Below, piece by piece: positions 26,463-35,533 of a stretch of 64,000 nucleotides of DNA (the first letter of the stretch is position 1; the number at the start of each line of letters is the position of its first letter). Location: positions 1-64,000 of the forward strand of contig NZ_NBOE01000002.1 of NCBI RefSeq assembly GCF_002104515.1, given 5' to 3'. Origin of the DNA: Colwellia polaris (GTDB lineage Bacteria > Pseudomonadota > Gammaproteobacteria > Enterobacterales > Alteromonadaceae). The position numbers and the translations under genes were made by a program. The notes under the pieces are model-generated. The model ran no database searches. It was not told the DNA's origin and worked only from the letters and a program-made list of their open reading frames with translations.

Positions 26463-27554
26463 TTAAATTACAACGCTGTTTTGCAATACTATTTCAGTTA
26501 TCAGAGCGTCATGCTGACAAAATAGTTGGTACAAATGTAATTGGTTTTTTGCTCGGTCTACATTGTGTTTGGCGTAATGGGTTTTAAAGTACGTATCGCC
26601 AGTTAAAAAATCAGTTAAAAACCGAATACTGAGCATAAAAGGCATTAATTTTATGCCCAATAATAAACTGTTTTGTTCTGCTGTGCTTAACGCACCATTA
26701 AAACCGTTAAGGTAACCTTGGGTTAATACTTTGAGCATGTCAAAATCTATCACCATGTTATCTAATTCAGTACTATCTTCTGCGATTGATACGCAGCAAG
26801 TACGCACCATGTCACCAAAGTCATGCATTAAATAGCCAGACATACAGGTGTCTAAATCAATCACCGCAATAGGTTTTTGGGTTATTTGACTAAATAATAA
26901 ATTATTAATTTTGGTGTCGTTATGAGTAACGTGTAAAGGCAAGGTGGCAGTGGCTTTGATGATGTCTTTAATAAAGGCACTTTGAGACTGAATAAACTCA
27001 ATCTCAGCTTTAGCAGATATCAACAATGGCGCAGACGTCGATTTTATCGCTTGTTCTAACTGGCTAACTCGGCTGGTTAGATCATGAAAATTTGGAATGA
27101 TTTCCGCGAGTTTTTTGCTGTCAAAATCACTTAATGCTGAAGTAAATTGTGCAAAGGCTTGGGCCACTGATTTGGCTTGTTCAAGGCTTGTTGTTACCTC
27201 TAGAGTAAAGCTTTGAGGTATGTATTGCAGAGCCCGCCAATACTGTTCTGCTACTTTGACATGGTTTTGTTTGTTTAAACACTTAAGTTGAAATACTGGC
27301 GTTAAAGGATAACCATTATTTTCACGCTTAGCTTGCAAGTGTGCGCTGATTAAATCAGCATTATTAGTGACTTGCTGTGGCTTTGTAAACACCTGCTGAT
27401 TCAAACACTGTAAAACAAACTCTTGTTCAGGAGCTTGCACTAAATAAGTGTTATTAATAAGCCCGTTACCTAAATGAGATACTTGGCAATCTTCAAGCTT
27501 ACAGCCAAATTTTTCGAGCACTAATGCTAATGTTTTATCGCGTGTTACGGTCAT
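26463..27554 (-). CDS. Phosphotransferase of the APH/ChoK fold, N-acetylhexosamine 1-kinase-like
   Basis: A 363-residue protein of the aminoglycoside-phosphotransferase fold. It has an N-lobe with FVLQCLNQQVF, the catalytic loop HNDTKINNLLF (about residue 210) and the metal-binding VIDLDTCMSGYLMHDFGDMVRT. The full pattern with HNDTKxNN and DLDTxMxGxxxHDFGD is that of NahK-type N-acetylhexosamine 1-kinases, often annotated as mucin-desulfatase-like. It would phosphorylate a GalNAc/GlcNAc-type sugar at C1 in the cytoplasm, but the substrate is not proven. It is monocistronic, lies between two MITE copies, and no sugar-handling partner is adjacent. The ATG at 27554 is taken as the start. Confidence 0.78.
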   Translation of the reverse strand: MTVTRDKTLALVLEKFGCKLEDCQVSHLGNGLINNTYLVQAPEQEFVLQCLNQQVFTKPQQVTNNADLISAHLQAKRENNGYPLTPVFQLKCLNKQNHVKVAEQYWRALQYIPQSFTLEVTTSLEQAKSVAQAFAQFTSALSDFDSKKLAEIIPNFHDLTSRVSQLEQAIKSTSAPLLISAKAEIEFIQSQSAFIKDIIKATATLPLHVTHNDTKINNLLFSQITQKPIAVIDLDTCMSGYLMHDFGDMVRTCCVSIAEDSTELDNMVIDFDMLKVLTQGYLNGFNGALSTAEQNSLLLGIKLMPFMLSIRFLTDFLTGDTYFKTHYAKHNVDRAKNQLHLYQLFCQHDALITEIVLQNSVVI

Positions 27555-27677
27555 AATACTACTGTTTTTTTGGGGAAATAACGTCGTTTATGCATCTTCA
27601 ATGGGCATTATGTTAAGACAATAGTCATAATAAATACAGCTATCATTGCGGTATTTAAAGCAGTTTTAATACTTAGT

Positions 27678-27910
27678 TAACCTGAACTCTGGATAATGAG
27701 TGCTTGATACTCAAGTGAACCAAAAGCTTAGGTAATAAAGTAAATGCTATAGCCAGGTGAACATCACGAATAGATATCATCAATGCTTCATTTTATGCCA
27801 TTTCCAAGGCAAAACGTTTATGAATAGCGGGCTATTTATCGACGTTTTAACGCAGAAAATGGCTTAAAATGGAACATTGAGCAAGTGCTGCTTATCCAGA
27901 GTTCAGGTTA
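27678..27910 (+). mobile_element. 233-bp MITE, copy 3
   Basis: The same element and orientation as copy 2, with perfect 19-bp terminal inverted repeats here (TAACCTGAACTCTGGATAA and TTATCCAGAGTTCAGGTTA). It lies between the kinase-like gene and the LysR gene. With copy 2 it brackets a 1.9-kb segment holding the pilin and kinase-like genes. An internal stretch with GGCAAAACG...CGTTTTAACG can fold on itself. Confidence 0.92.
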
Positions 27911-27964
27911 GTTACATGGCTGACTTAGTTGTAATTGTTATCATCATTGTGAGTTGCAGGTTAA

Positions 27965-28801
27965 CTAGTGAGCATAAGCATGTTTGCGTGCTAAACGTTT
28001 TAAATTATTAATAGTCTTCGACGATTGAGAAAAGGCTAGCACAATTTCGCGAGTTAGCTGTAAACCCGTTATAGGCCTAAATACTACGTCGCTTCGCTGC
28101 ATTATTTCATTGTGAGCTGGCAAAAAAGCACAACCTAAACCCGCATGTATTAAGCCTAAGGCATAATCTATGGTGGTAATTTTGGCTCTAATGTCAAGAC
28201 TAATGCCGGCTAGTGCGAGGGTGTCTTGCAAGTTGTTCCAAGCACTACAAGGTGTACGCTGTATAAAAGGCAGCCCATCTAATTGCTTAAGCGAAATAGT
28301 GTCATTAAGTGCTAATACATGATCAAAAGGCAACGCTAACAAATAGTCTTCTTGCCACATATTTATGTAAGTTTCGTTTTCATGTAATTCATCTTTGAGA
28401 ATAATACGCGCATCAACCACGTCTGTGTGCGGCACAAGGGTTAGTTCAACGAAAGGGTTTTCAGCAGTAAAATCTTTGAGTAATGAGCTCATGCGTTCTA
28501 CTCCTAAACCACGAGTTACGCCTAGATTAAAAGGTTGCTTATTAGACTTTTCAGCAAAAACACTTTTTATTGCACCCGCTTGACCAAGCAGTTTTTTTGC
28601 TAGAGGAAAAAGTTTAACGCCATGTTCAGAAGGTGTAACACCACGAGCATGGCGAATAAACAAAGGTACATTAAGTTGTTGTTCTAATTGAGCTATTGCA
28701 GAAGAGATAGAAGGCTGAGCAATAAAGCAGGCCTTCGCTGCGGCGCTAAAGCTTTTAAGTTCATAAACTGAAATAAAGTAGTTAAGTGATTTTAAATCCA
28801 T
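27965..28801 (-). CDS. LysR-family transcriptional regulator, divergent from gcdH
   Basis: A 278-residue LysR regulator. The winged helix-turn-helix is at residues 1-60 (LNYFISVYELKSFSAAAKACFIAQPSISSAIAQLEQQLNVPLFIRHARG), and a periplasmic-binding-like effector domain forms the rest. It is slightly short for the family, which usually runs about 300. The gene is divergent from the acyl-CoA dehydrogenase with a 130-bp shared promoter region, so it most likely controls gcdH and possibly the E1/acyltransferase genes after it. The effector may be glutarate or a lysine-derived acid, by analogy with GcdR-type regulators, but this is inference. Confidence 0.88.
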   Translation of the reverse strand: MDLKSLNYFISVYELKSFSAAAKACFIAQPSISSAIAQLEQQLNVPLFIRHARGVTPSEHGVKLFPLAKKLLGQAGAIKSVFAEKSNKQPFNLGVTRGLGVERMSSLLKDFTAENPFVELTLVPHTDVVDARIILKDELHENETYINMWQEDYLLALPFDHVLALNDTISLKQLDGLPFIQRTPCSAWNNLQDTLALAGISLDIRAKITTIDYALGLIHAGLGCAFLPAHNEIMQRSDVVFRPITGLQLTREIVLAFSQSSKTINNLKRLARKHAYAH

Positions 28802-28825
28802 AAATTTATCTTAGACTTGAGGTTT

Positions 28826-28835
28826 AGCTATAGCT
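28826..28835. promoter_or_regulatory. Possible LysR operator
   Basis: The palindrome AGCTATAGCT lies in the 130-bp space between the divergent LysR and gcdH genes. Around it is a T-N11-A arrangement typical of LysR boxes. The site is short and the region AT-rich. Confidence 0.3.
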
Positions 28836-28931
28836 TTAAACTATATCAGTTAAAGAAAAATAATGTTTTAACTTTGGCTGGTATTTGCTTATTATTTTTG
28901 CACGAAAATTAATCAGTTAATAGGTAGCTTT

Positions 28932-30125
28932 ATGTCTAACGCTTCAAGTGCAAATCGCCCATCGTTTAAATGGCAAGATCCGCTTTTATTAGAGTCTTTA
29001 CTGTCTGAAGAAGAAAGAATGATCCGTGATAGTGCTCATCAATATTGTCAAGAAAAGCTGATGCCAAGAATTTTAATGGCAAACCGCAATGAAGTGTTTG
29101 ATGTTGAAATTATGCGTGAACTTGGGGCGCTGGGTTTGTTAGGGGCGACCTTACCTGAAAAATATGGCTGCGCTGGCGTAAATTATGTCACATATGGCCT
29201 AGTGGCACGTGAAGTTGAGCGTGTTGATAGCGGTTATAGAAGCGCCATGAGCGTGCAATCTTCATTAGTTATGCATCCTATTTATGCTTATGGTAATGAA
29301 GAACAACGAATGAAGTATTTACCTAAACTTGCCAGTGGCGAACACATAGGTTGTTTTGGTTTAACTGAGCCAAATTCAGGCTCAGATCCTGCCAGCATGA
29401 GCACTCATGCCAACGTGGTTGAAGGCGGCTATCGCTTAACAGGCAACAAAATGTGGATAACCAATTCTCCGGTAGCCGATATTTTTGTGGTTTGGGCTAA
29501 GCTTGATGGCGTTATTCGTGGTTTTGTTTTAGAAAAAGGCATGACAGGGTTAAGTGCACCAAAAATTGAAGGTAAGTTTTCATTACGTGCCTCTATTACC
29601 GGCGAAATCGTGATGGATAATGTTTTTGTGCCAAATGAAAACTTACTGCCAAATGTTAAAGGTTTATCTGGCCCATTTGGCTGTTTGAACAAAGCTCGCT
29701 ATGGCATTGCTTGGGGCGCTTTAGGGGCGGCAGAGTTCTGCTGGCACGGCGCGCGTCAATACACTCTTGACCGAGAACAATTTGGTCGTCCTTTGGCGGC
29801 AACTCAGTTAATTCAGAAAAAACTCGCCGATATGCAAACGGATATTACCACGGGATTATTGGCGTGTTTACAGGTCGGGCGTTTAATGGATGCCAACCAA
29901 CTAGCGCCAGAAGCAATATCTCTTATCAAGCGTAACTCATGTGGTAAAGCTCTAGAAATTGCTCGCACTGCACGTGATATGCATGGCGGTAATGGAATAG
30001 CTGACGAGTTTCATATTATTCGCCATATGATGAACCTTGAAGCGGTTAATACTTATGAGGGCACACATGATGTGCATGCATTGATACTCGGTAGAGCACA
30101 AACCGGCATCCAAGCATTTTACTAA
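28932..30125 (+). CDS. gcdH: Glutaryl-CoA dehydrogenase
   Basis: A 397-residue acyl-CoA dehydrogenase that oxidises and decarboxylates glutaryl-CoA to crotonyl-CoA in lysine/tryptophan breakdown, using FAD. Motifs: [29 protein letters not shown] (FAD contact), [18 protein letters not shown], and [41 protein letters not shown]. The Glu of NTYEGT near residue 373 is the catalytic base. The spacing and the [18 protein letters not shown] segment are typical of GcdH rather than general acyl-CoA dehydrogenases. AGGT lies about 7 bases before the ATG. It has its own terminator before the E1 gene. Confidence 0.92.
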   Translation: MSNASSANRPSFKWQDPLLLESLLSEEERMIRDSAHQYCQEKLMPRILMANRNEVFDVEIMRELGALGLLGATLPEKYGCAGVNYVTYGLVAREVERVDSGYRSAMSVQSSLVMHPIYAYGNEEQRMKYLPKLASGEHIGCFGLTEPNSGSDPASMSTHANVVEGGYRLTGNKMWITNSPVADIFVVWAKLDGVIRGFVLEKGMTGLSAPKIEGKFSLRASITGEIVMDNVFVPNENLLPNVKGLSGPFGCLNKARYGIAWGALGAAEFCWHGARQYTLDREQFGRPLAATQLIQKKLADMQTDITTGLLACLQVGRLMDANQLAPEAISLIKRNSCGKALEIARTARDMHGGNGIADEFHIIRHMMNLEAVNTYEGTHDVHALILGRAQTGIQAFY

Positions 30126-30136
30126 AACACTGAATA

Positions 30137-30163
30137 AGGCGTATTTAATACGTCTTTTTTTTG
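30137..30163 (+). terminator. Terminator after gcdH
   Basis: GGCGTATT AA AATACGTC-type stem (one G-T type mismatch) followed by a run of eight Ts. It begins about 12 bases after the gcdH stop. Confidence 0.75.
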
Positions 30164-30221
30164 GGCTTTTTTGAGGTTTTTGAGTTGTAAACCATAATAA
30201 TAAAAATTCTGTGGAGATATC

Positions 30222-32426
30222 ATGTCTGATCGTAATCAGTTGGTGAAAGAAAATTTTATAAATTTTGTTCGCGCAGGAACGTTGCCAACATCAAGCTGCA
30301 CCCTAACGCCCGGTGATGTTGGTTTGAGCTCAGCTGAAATTATTGACCTATTTGAAACACAAGTGATGAGTCGCCACCTTGATTTACAATCACGCGTAAT
30401 GCAGAAAAAAGGTCAAAGTTTTTATACTATTGGTAGTTCAGGCCATGAGGGAAATGCTGCTTATGCTAAGGCTTTTCGAGCAACGGACATGGCCTTTTTG
30501 CATTATCGCAGCGGCGCGTTTGTTATTCAGCGTAGCAAGCAAGTACCAGGACAAACTATTTTATATGACATGTTGTTGTCTTTCGCCGCTTCAAAAGATG
30601 ATCCTATTTCAGGTGGTCGCCATAAAGTATTAGGCAGTAAAGCATTATCTATACCGCCGCAAACCAGTACCATAGCATCTCATTTACCTAAAGCCATTGG
30701 CGCAGCATACAGCATTCCACTAGCTAAACGTTTAGCGCACCAAGGAGAAATCCCTAACGATGGCATAATTATTTGTAATTTTGGTGATGCTTCATCGAAT
30801 CATTCTACTACGCAAGGGGCAATTAATAGCACTGCTTGGGCAGCATATCAGTCGATCCCAATGCCTATTGTTTTTATTTGTGAAGACAATGGAATTGGTA
30901 TTTCTACGGCGACGCCTGAAGGTTGGGTCGCGGCTAATTATCAAAATAGGGTAGGTATAACCTATCTCCATTGCGATGGTTTAAATATTTTAGACACTTA
31001 CTACACAGCAAAAAAAGCTGAACACATTGCACGAGAATTACGAAAACCAGTATTTTTACATGTACGCACCGTGCGCTTATTAGGGCATGCAGGATCTGAT
31101 GCCGAGTTTGTCTATCGTGATATTAGTGATATTACCGCCACAGAATTTCAAGACCCACTGCTGCATACTGCTCGTATTATGCTTGAAAATAATATTTTAA
31201 CTGCCGAGCAGATGATTGATATTTATCAAAATACTGAAAAACGCATTGCCGATATTGCAGAAAATGCCGCCGGTAAAGAAAAACTAACCAGTGCTGATGC
31301 GGTTATGGCGAGTATTATACCAACTGTGCATAAGGCATGTAGTTCAATTGAAGTTACAGATAAAGATCGAGCTGAAATTTTCCAACATGAAAAACATAAC
31401 TTAACCAAAAAACAGCATTTAGCAAAGTTGATCAACTGGGCATTAATGGATTTAATGGCAGCGTATCCCAATATTGTGATGTGTGGTGAAGATATTGGCA
31501 AAAAAGGCGGTGTGTATAACGTAACTGCAAAATTATGTGAGCGCTTTGGTAAAAGTCGCGTAGTGAATACCTTGCTTGATGAACAAACTATTTTAGGAGC
31601 GGCGATTGGGTTAGCACATAACGGATTTTTGCCGATCCCTGAAATTCAATTTTTAGCGTATGTACATAATGCTGAAGATCAAATTCGGGGTGAAGCAGCC
31701 ACGTTACCTTTTTTCTCCAATGGTCAGTTTACAAACCCTATGGTGGTTCGTATAGCCGGTTTGGCATATCAAAAAGGCTTTGGTGGGCATTTTCATAATG
31801 ATAACTCGTTTGCGGTTTTTCGTGATATTCCAGGCTTGATCATCGCGTGTCCATCGAATGGCGCTGATGCAGTTGAAATGATGCGTGCCAGTGTCCGTTT
31901 AGCGCAAGAGCAACAGCGCATGGTGATATTTTTAGAGCCAATAGCCATGTACATGACAAAAGATTTACATCAAGAAGGCGACGGGCTTTGGACATTTGAG
32001 TATAAGCCTCCCGCCTTAGAAAATGGCGAAATAGATTTAGGTGTTAAGGTTGCTGGTACTGGAAATGAGTTATGTATTCTGACTTACGGTAATGGCAATT
32101 ATTTATCACGCCAAGCTCAAGCTAAGTTAGCTGAGCAGGGCATAGATGCGCGGGTTGTTGATTTACGTTGGCTAGCACCGCTTGATGAAACCGGTATTTT
32201 GGCGCAAGTAAATAATTGTAAGCACGTACTTATTGTAGATGAATGTCGACAAACAGGTTCAATTAGCGAAGCGTTAGTAACCTTAATAAATGAACAAACA
32301 GTTACATGCCCCAATATAAAACGTGTTACAGCCAGCGATAGTTTTATTCCACTTGGTGCTGCTGCTTACCAAGTGTTGCCATCGGTTGAACAAATTATTA
32401 CTGCCGCGAAGGAGCTTTGCCAATGA
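30222..32426 (+). CDS. Fused alpha-beta E1 component of a thiamine-diphosphate 2-oxoacid dehydrogenase
   Basis: A 734-residue single-chain E1. The first ~370 residues are an alpha subunit, with GSSGHEGNAAYAKAF, HYRSGAF and the ThDP/Mg motif GDASSNHSTTQGA...FICEDN from about residue 187. From about residue 395 the chain is a beta subunit (NIVMCGEDIGKKGGVYNVTAKL, DEQTILGAAIGLAHNG, VVRIAGLAYQKGFGGHFHNDNSF, WLAPLD, DECRQTGSISEAL). Two-subunit branched-chain E1 enzymes are usually encoded by separate genes. No E2 or E3 gene follows; the next gene encodes an acyltransferase-fold protein overlapping its stop. GGAG lies 5 bases before the ATG. Substrate is unknown, with branched-chain 2-oxoacids the default guess. 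Confidence 0.85.
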   Translation: MSDRNQLVKENFINFVRAGTLPTSSCTLTPGDVGLSSAEIIDLFETQVMSRHLDLQSRVMQKKGQSFYTIGSSGHEGNAAYAKAFRATDMAFLHYRSGAFVIQRSKQVPGQTILYDMLLSFAASKDDPISGGRHKVLGSKALSIPPQTSTIASHLPKAIGAAYSIPLAKRLAHQGEIPNDGIIICNFGDASSNHSTTQGAINSTAWAAYQSIPMPIVFICEDNGIGISTATPEGWVAANYQNRVGITYLHCDGLNILDTYYTAKKAEHIARELRKPVFLHVRTVRLLGHAGSDAEFVYRDISDITATEFQDPLLHTARIMLENNILTAEQMIDIYQNTEKRIADIAENAAGKEKLTSADAVMASIIPTVHKACSSIEVTDKDRAEIFQHEKHNLTKKQHLAKLINWALMDLMAAYPNIVMCGEDIGKKGGVYNVTAKLCERFGKSRVVNTLLDEQTILGAAIGLAHNGFLPIPEIQFLAYVHNAEDQIRGEAATLPFFSNGQFTNPMVVRIAGLAYQKGFGGHFHNDNSFAVFRDIPGLIIACPSNGADAVEMMRASVRLAQEQQRMVIFLEPIAMYMTKDLHQEGDGLWTFEYKPPALENGEIDLGVKVAGTGNELCILTYGNGNYLSRQAQAKLAEQGIDARVVDLRWLAPLDETGILAQVNNCKHVLIVDECRQTGSISEALVTLINEQTVTCPNIKRVTASDSFIPLGAAAYQVLPSVEQIITAAKELCQ

Positions 32427-33493
32427 GTTCTCAAGATAAAAATTCTACCGCACCTAAAACTAAGCAAAGAGTCGTGGTCATTTGCCCTGGCCGTGGTACT
32501 TATAATAAGGAAGAGCTGGGTTATTTACAGCGATTACATAGCGATAAAACTGAAATCGTGTCGTTAATTGATGATTTTCGATCAGGTCAAGGTCAAATCA
32601 AAGTCGCTGAACTCGATAGTATGGAAAATTACAGCATGGGTATTCATACCGCTGGTGAAAACGCATCTGCGCTTATTTATGCCTGCGCGCTATCTGATTA
32701 CCAAGCTATTAATAAAGATGAATTTGATATTGTCGCTGTTACGGGCAACTCTATGGGGTGGTATATTGCCTTAGCTGTTGCCGGCGCTTTAAAGCCAAAA
32801 CAAGCTATTGAACTGATTAACACTATGGGCTCTATGATGACAAAAGGGCTTATTGGCGGGCAAATGATTTATCCCATTATGGATGAAGAATGGCATATTG
32901 ACCGCAGCTTAGAAATCAAAGTTATGCAGTGGCTAGCGCAGATAAACGAGCACAGTGATTGTCAGGTTTATCTGTCGATTAACTTAGGTGGTTATTTAGT
33001 TTTTGGTGGTAATAAAGCAGGGCTGAAAGCGTTAGAAGAGTTATTACCTAAAGTTCAAGACCGCTATCCAATGCGCTTATTTAATCATGCTGCATTTCAT
33101 ACCCCTTTACTTAAAAATGTGTCGGAGCAAGCAATGCACTTAATGTCAGCAGACATATTTAGTGCGCCAAGTATTCCACTAATTGATGGCTTAGGGCAAG
33201 TGTGGCAGCCCTATAGTTGTGATATTGAACAATTATATAATTACACCCTGAACACTCAAGTTGTAGAGCCATATAACTTTTCTAAAGCAATCGAGGTGGC
33301 TATTAAAGAGTTTGCCCCTGATAAGTTGATTATTCTGGGGCCGGGTGCTACGTTGGGAGGTGCAGTGGCGCAGAGCCTTATTCGTCATGAGTGGCTTAAT
33401 TTGACCAACAAAGCTGACTTTATTGCACAACAAAAAAATGCGCCCTTTATTCTTTCAATGGGGCTACTTGAGCAGCGCGAAAAATGTTGCTGA
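32423..33493 (+). CDS. FabD-like acyltransferase-fold protein with altered malonyl site
   Basis: A 356-residue protein of the FabD/acyltransferase fold. The nucleophile elbow is GNSMGWY (Ser about residue 109) in place of FabD's GHSLGEY. The catalytic His fits NHAAFHTPLL near residue 225. The N-terminal oxyanion-hole motif reads CPGRGTYNKEE, not the usual GQG-Q. The segment that carries the malonyl-binding Arg in FabD (MRG) reads TMG here, so a malonyl group is unlikely to be the substrate. GGAG lies 8 bases before the ATG at 32423, and the start overlaps the E1 stop (ATGA), so the two proteins are translationally coupled and probably act together. A role in passing on the acyl product of E1 is inference. 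Confidence 0.75.
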   Translation: MSSQDKNSTAPKTKQRVVVICPGRGTYNKEELGYLQRLHSDKTEIVSLIDDFRSGQGQIKVAELDSMENYSMGIHTAGENASALIYACALSDYQAINKDEFDIVAVTGNSMGWYIALAVAGALKPKQAIELINTMGSMMTKGLIGGQMIYPIMDEEWHIDRSLEIKVMQWLAQINEHSDCQVYLSINLGGYLVFGGNKAGLKALEELLPKVQDRYPMRLFNHAAFHTPLLKNVSEQAMHLMSADIFSAPSIPLIDGLGQVWQPYSCDIEQLYNYTLNTQVVEPYNFSKAIEVAIKEFAPDKLIILGPGATLGGAVAQSLIRHEWLNLTNKADFIAQQKNAPFILSMGLLEQREKCC

Positions 33494-33598
33494 ATAACAA
33501 GACAAAAAACTAATTAACATTTGAAGATAAAATAAAATAGCTGAAATTTTTTTTATTTTATACAATGGACCTCAGAAATTTTCGTATTGAGTTAAATA

Positions 33599-34084
33599 AT
33601 GACCACAAGCCGTAAAAAAAATGAAGCAGAATTAATACTTGCGTTTAAGGCATTACTAAAAGAACAATGCTATGGCTCACAAAGTCAACTTGCTGATGCG
33701 CTAGATACACAAGGCTTTAAGAATATGTCGCAAGCGAAAATTTCACGCTTGTTATCAAAGCTTGGTGCTGTAAAAATGCGTAATGCCAGCGACCAAGTTG
33801 TATATATCTTGCCTGATGAATTAGCCGTGCCGAAATCGAAGCAAGCAATTCAATCTGTAGTGATCAGTGTTAAACACAATAATATGCAAATTATATTAAA
33901 AACAGGTATAGGTGGCGCACCATTAATTTCAAGAATGTTAGACAGCCTAGGTGAGTCGACTGGAATTTTAGGTACTCTAGCTGGCGACGACACTATATTT
34001 ATTGCGCCAACTGATGTTAACCGTATTGATGAAATAACAAAGGAAATTAGTTTGTTATTAGGTGTTTCTTCTTCATCATCTTGA
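33599..34084 (+). CDS. argR: Arginine repressor
   Basis: A 161-residue ArgR. The N-terminal winged helix (KALLKEQCYGSQSQLADALDTQGFKNMSQAKISRLLSKLGAVK) contacts ARG boxes. The C-terminal domain with VKHNNMQIILKTGIGGAPLISRMLDS and GTLAGDDTIFIAP forms the arginine-binding hexamer interface (GDDT holds the Asp contacts). It represses arginine synthesis genes and assists some recombination sites as a cofactor. It stands alone with a terminator after it; the metabolic genes before it are unrelated. A poly-Ser tail ends the protein. Confidence 0.95.
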   Translation: MTTSRKKNEAELILAFKALLKEQCYGSQSQLADALDTQGFKNMSQAKISRLLSKLGAVKMRNASDQVVYILPDELAVPKSKQAIQSVVISVKHNNMQIILKTGIGGAPLISRMLDSLGESTGILGTLAGDDTIFIAPTDVNRIDEITKEISLLLGVSSSSS

Positions 34085-34174
34085 TTTTATACTTGTTTAA
34101 AATTATAACGCTGTGTAGTTATCATTATTAACCTAGCGTTAGGTTTTATCTAGGTTATCTACTCTTATACCAGC

Positions 34175-34203
34175 AATAAAGCGTCGATTATGACGCTTTA
34201 TTT
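34175..34203. terminator. Terminator overlapping the 3' end of galM
   Basis: AATAAAGCGTC / GACGCTTTATT stem with a 6-base loop between the convergent argR and galM genes. The loop contains the galM stop codon (34188-34190), so the right arm of the hairpin is also the last codons of galM. Confidence 0.8.
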
Positions 34204-35294
34204 ATTTCTAGCGTGTCAAAAACAAAGCGAGTTCGGCTATAAAAAGGCTGTTCTGGCCTAAGTATTGTATTTTTAATATCAGCAGCGGTTTTCATATTCG
34301 CCAGCCTTTGTGGTTCAAAACAAAATGCCGAGTGTTGCTGATAAACACACCCTTGCTTGCCCGTTTGGCTGCCATCAATATAATTAGCCGTGTATAAAAT
34401 CAAACAGGGTTGATCGCTATACATGGTTAATCGTCGACCTGACTCTGGCTCAAATGCTCTAGCAGCAAAAGTTTCACCATTTATAGCATTGCTATTAATC
34501 AACCAATAGTTATCGTAACCTTTGGCAATTTCAATTTGTTGCTCTGAGGAGTTTATAGCTTTGCCTAACGCGCTTAATCGACTGAAATCGTGTGCGCTGT
34601 TTTCTACTCTTCTGACTTCACCCGTAGGGTAAATACGTTCATTCATCGGTAAAAAATGTTCGGCATTGAGTTGAACTTGGTGTTGGTAAATATTACCAGC
34701 ACTATGCCCTGCAAGATTAAAATAGCTATGTTGAGTTAAATTAACAACGGTGGTTTTATCGGTACGGGCAAAATATTCTACTGTTAATTCATTTTGGTTG
34801 TTCAGGCTGTATATAACCTTAAAATCAACTGTGCCAGGGAAACCATTATCACCATCAGGACTGGTGTGATGTAATATTAAGCTAACATTTTCAGCATTGC
34901 TTTTAGTTGTTGCTAGCCAAAGTTGCTTGTTTAATGCTTGAAAGCCGCCATGAAGCTGGTTGTCGAGATTATTCAAATCGAGCTGATAAGTTTTATGGTG
35001 AATAGTTAATAAGCCTTGATCAATTCGTCCTGCATATCGACCGATAATCGCACCTAGATAATACGGGTCGTCTTCATAAGACTCGATGTTATTGTAACCA
35101 AGTACTATATCAGCGCTATCACCCTGTTTATCTAAAGTTTCAAGCGCCACAATAATGCCACCATAATTACTAATTTTTACTGTAACGCCATGGCTATTTT
35201 TTAGTGTGAAAAGTTGTGCACTCTCGCCATTTTTTAAACAGCCAAAGTTGGCTTGGGTAATAGTAGGGCTGTGAGTCAGGTGTTCTGTCGGCAT
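34188..35294 (-). CDS. galM: Aldose 1-epimerase (mutarotase)
   Basis: Interconverts alpha and beta anomers of hexoses, for galactose and related sugars. The family signs are clear: ISNYGGIIVALETLDKQG near the start, GRYAGRI, HGGFQALNKQLW, the catalytic His in NLTQHSYFNLAGH, and the catalytic Glu in the C-terminal FCFEPQRLAN. The 368-residue length from the ATG at 35294 fits the family. The open frame continues upstream to a TTG at 35336, which would add 14 odd residues. No other galactose gene is close. It is cytoplasmic, without a signal peptide. Confidence 0.9.
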   Translation of the reverse strand: MPTEHLTHSPTITQANFGCLKNGESAQLFTLKNSHGVTVKISNYGGIIVALETLDKQGDSADIVLGYNNIESYEDDPYYLGAIIGRYAGRIDQGLLTIHHKTYQLDLNNLDNQLHGGFQALNKQLWLATTKSNAENVSLILHHTSPDGDNGFPGTVDFKVIYSLNNQNELTVEYFARTDKTTVVNLTQHSYFNLAGHSAGNIYQHQVQLNAEHFLPMNERIYPTGEVRRVENSAHDFSRLSALGKAINSSEQQIEIAKGYDNYWLINSNAINGETFAARAFEPESGRRLTMYSDQPCLILYTANYIDGSQTGKQGCVYQQHSAFCFEPQRLANMKTAADIKNTILRPEQPFYSRTRFVFDTLEINKAS

Positions 35295-35368
35295 AAATTT
35301 AAAAGCCCGTGAAAAATATTTAACGTATAGTAGCAAGTTGATTGAGGCATTACACCGAGAGTTGTACT

Positions 35369-35445
35369 TGGAAACTGATTTAAGGAAACTGATTTAAGGA
35401 ACTGAGCTAAGGTATTGAGCTAAGGTATTGAGTTAAAGCATTGGG
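35369..35445 (+). repeat. Short degenerate tandem repeats between galM and ispB
   Basis: Two copies of GGAAACTGATTTAA are followed by about three units close to GGTATTGAGCTAA, each 13-15 bases with small changes. There is no coding potential. It lies upstream of galM and downstream of ispB, so it could be in the galM 5' region. Confidence 0.8.
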
Positions 35446-35533
35446 TTTATTCAATGTAATTAACAAGAGCTTATTTAAAAATTAGGGTTTACAGTTAGCA
35501 CATTGACTAACTGCAAACTTAAAGAAGAGTTGT

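Noticed and set aside
33494-33598. ARG box for argR autoregulation
   Set aside because: The region is AT-rich, but no convincing pair of ARG-box half sites could be placed.
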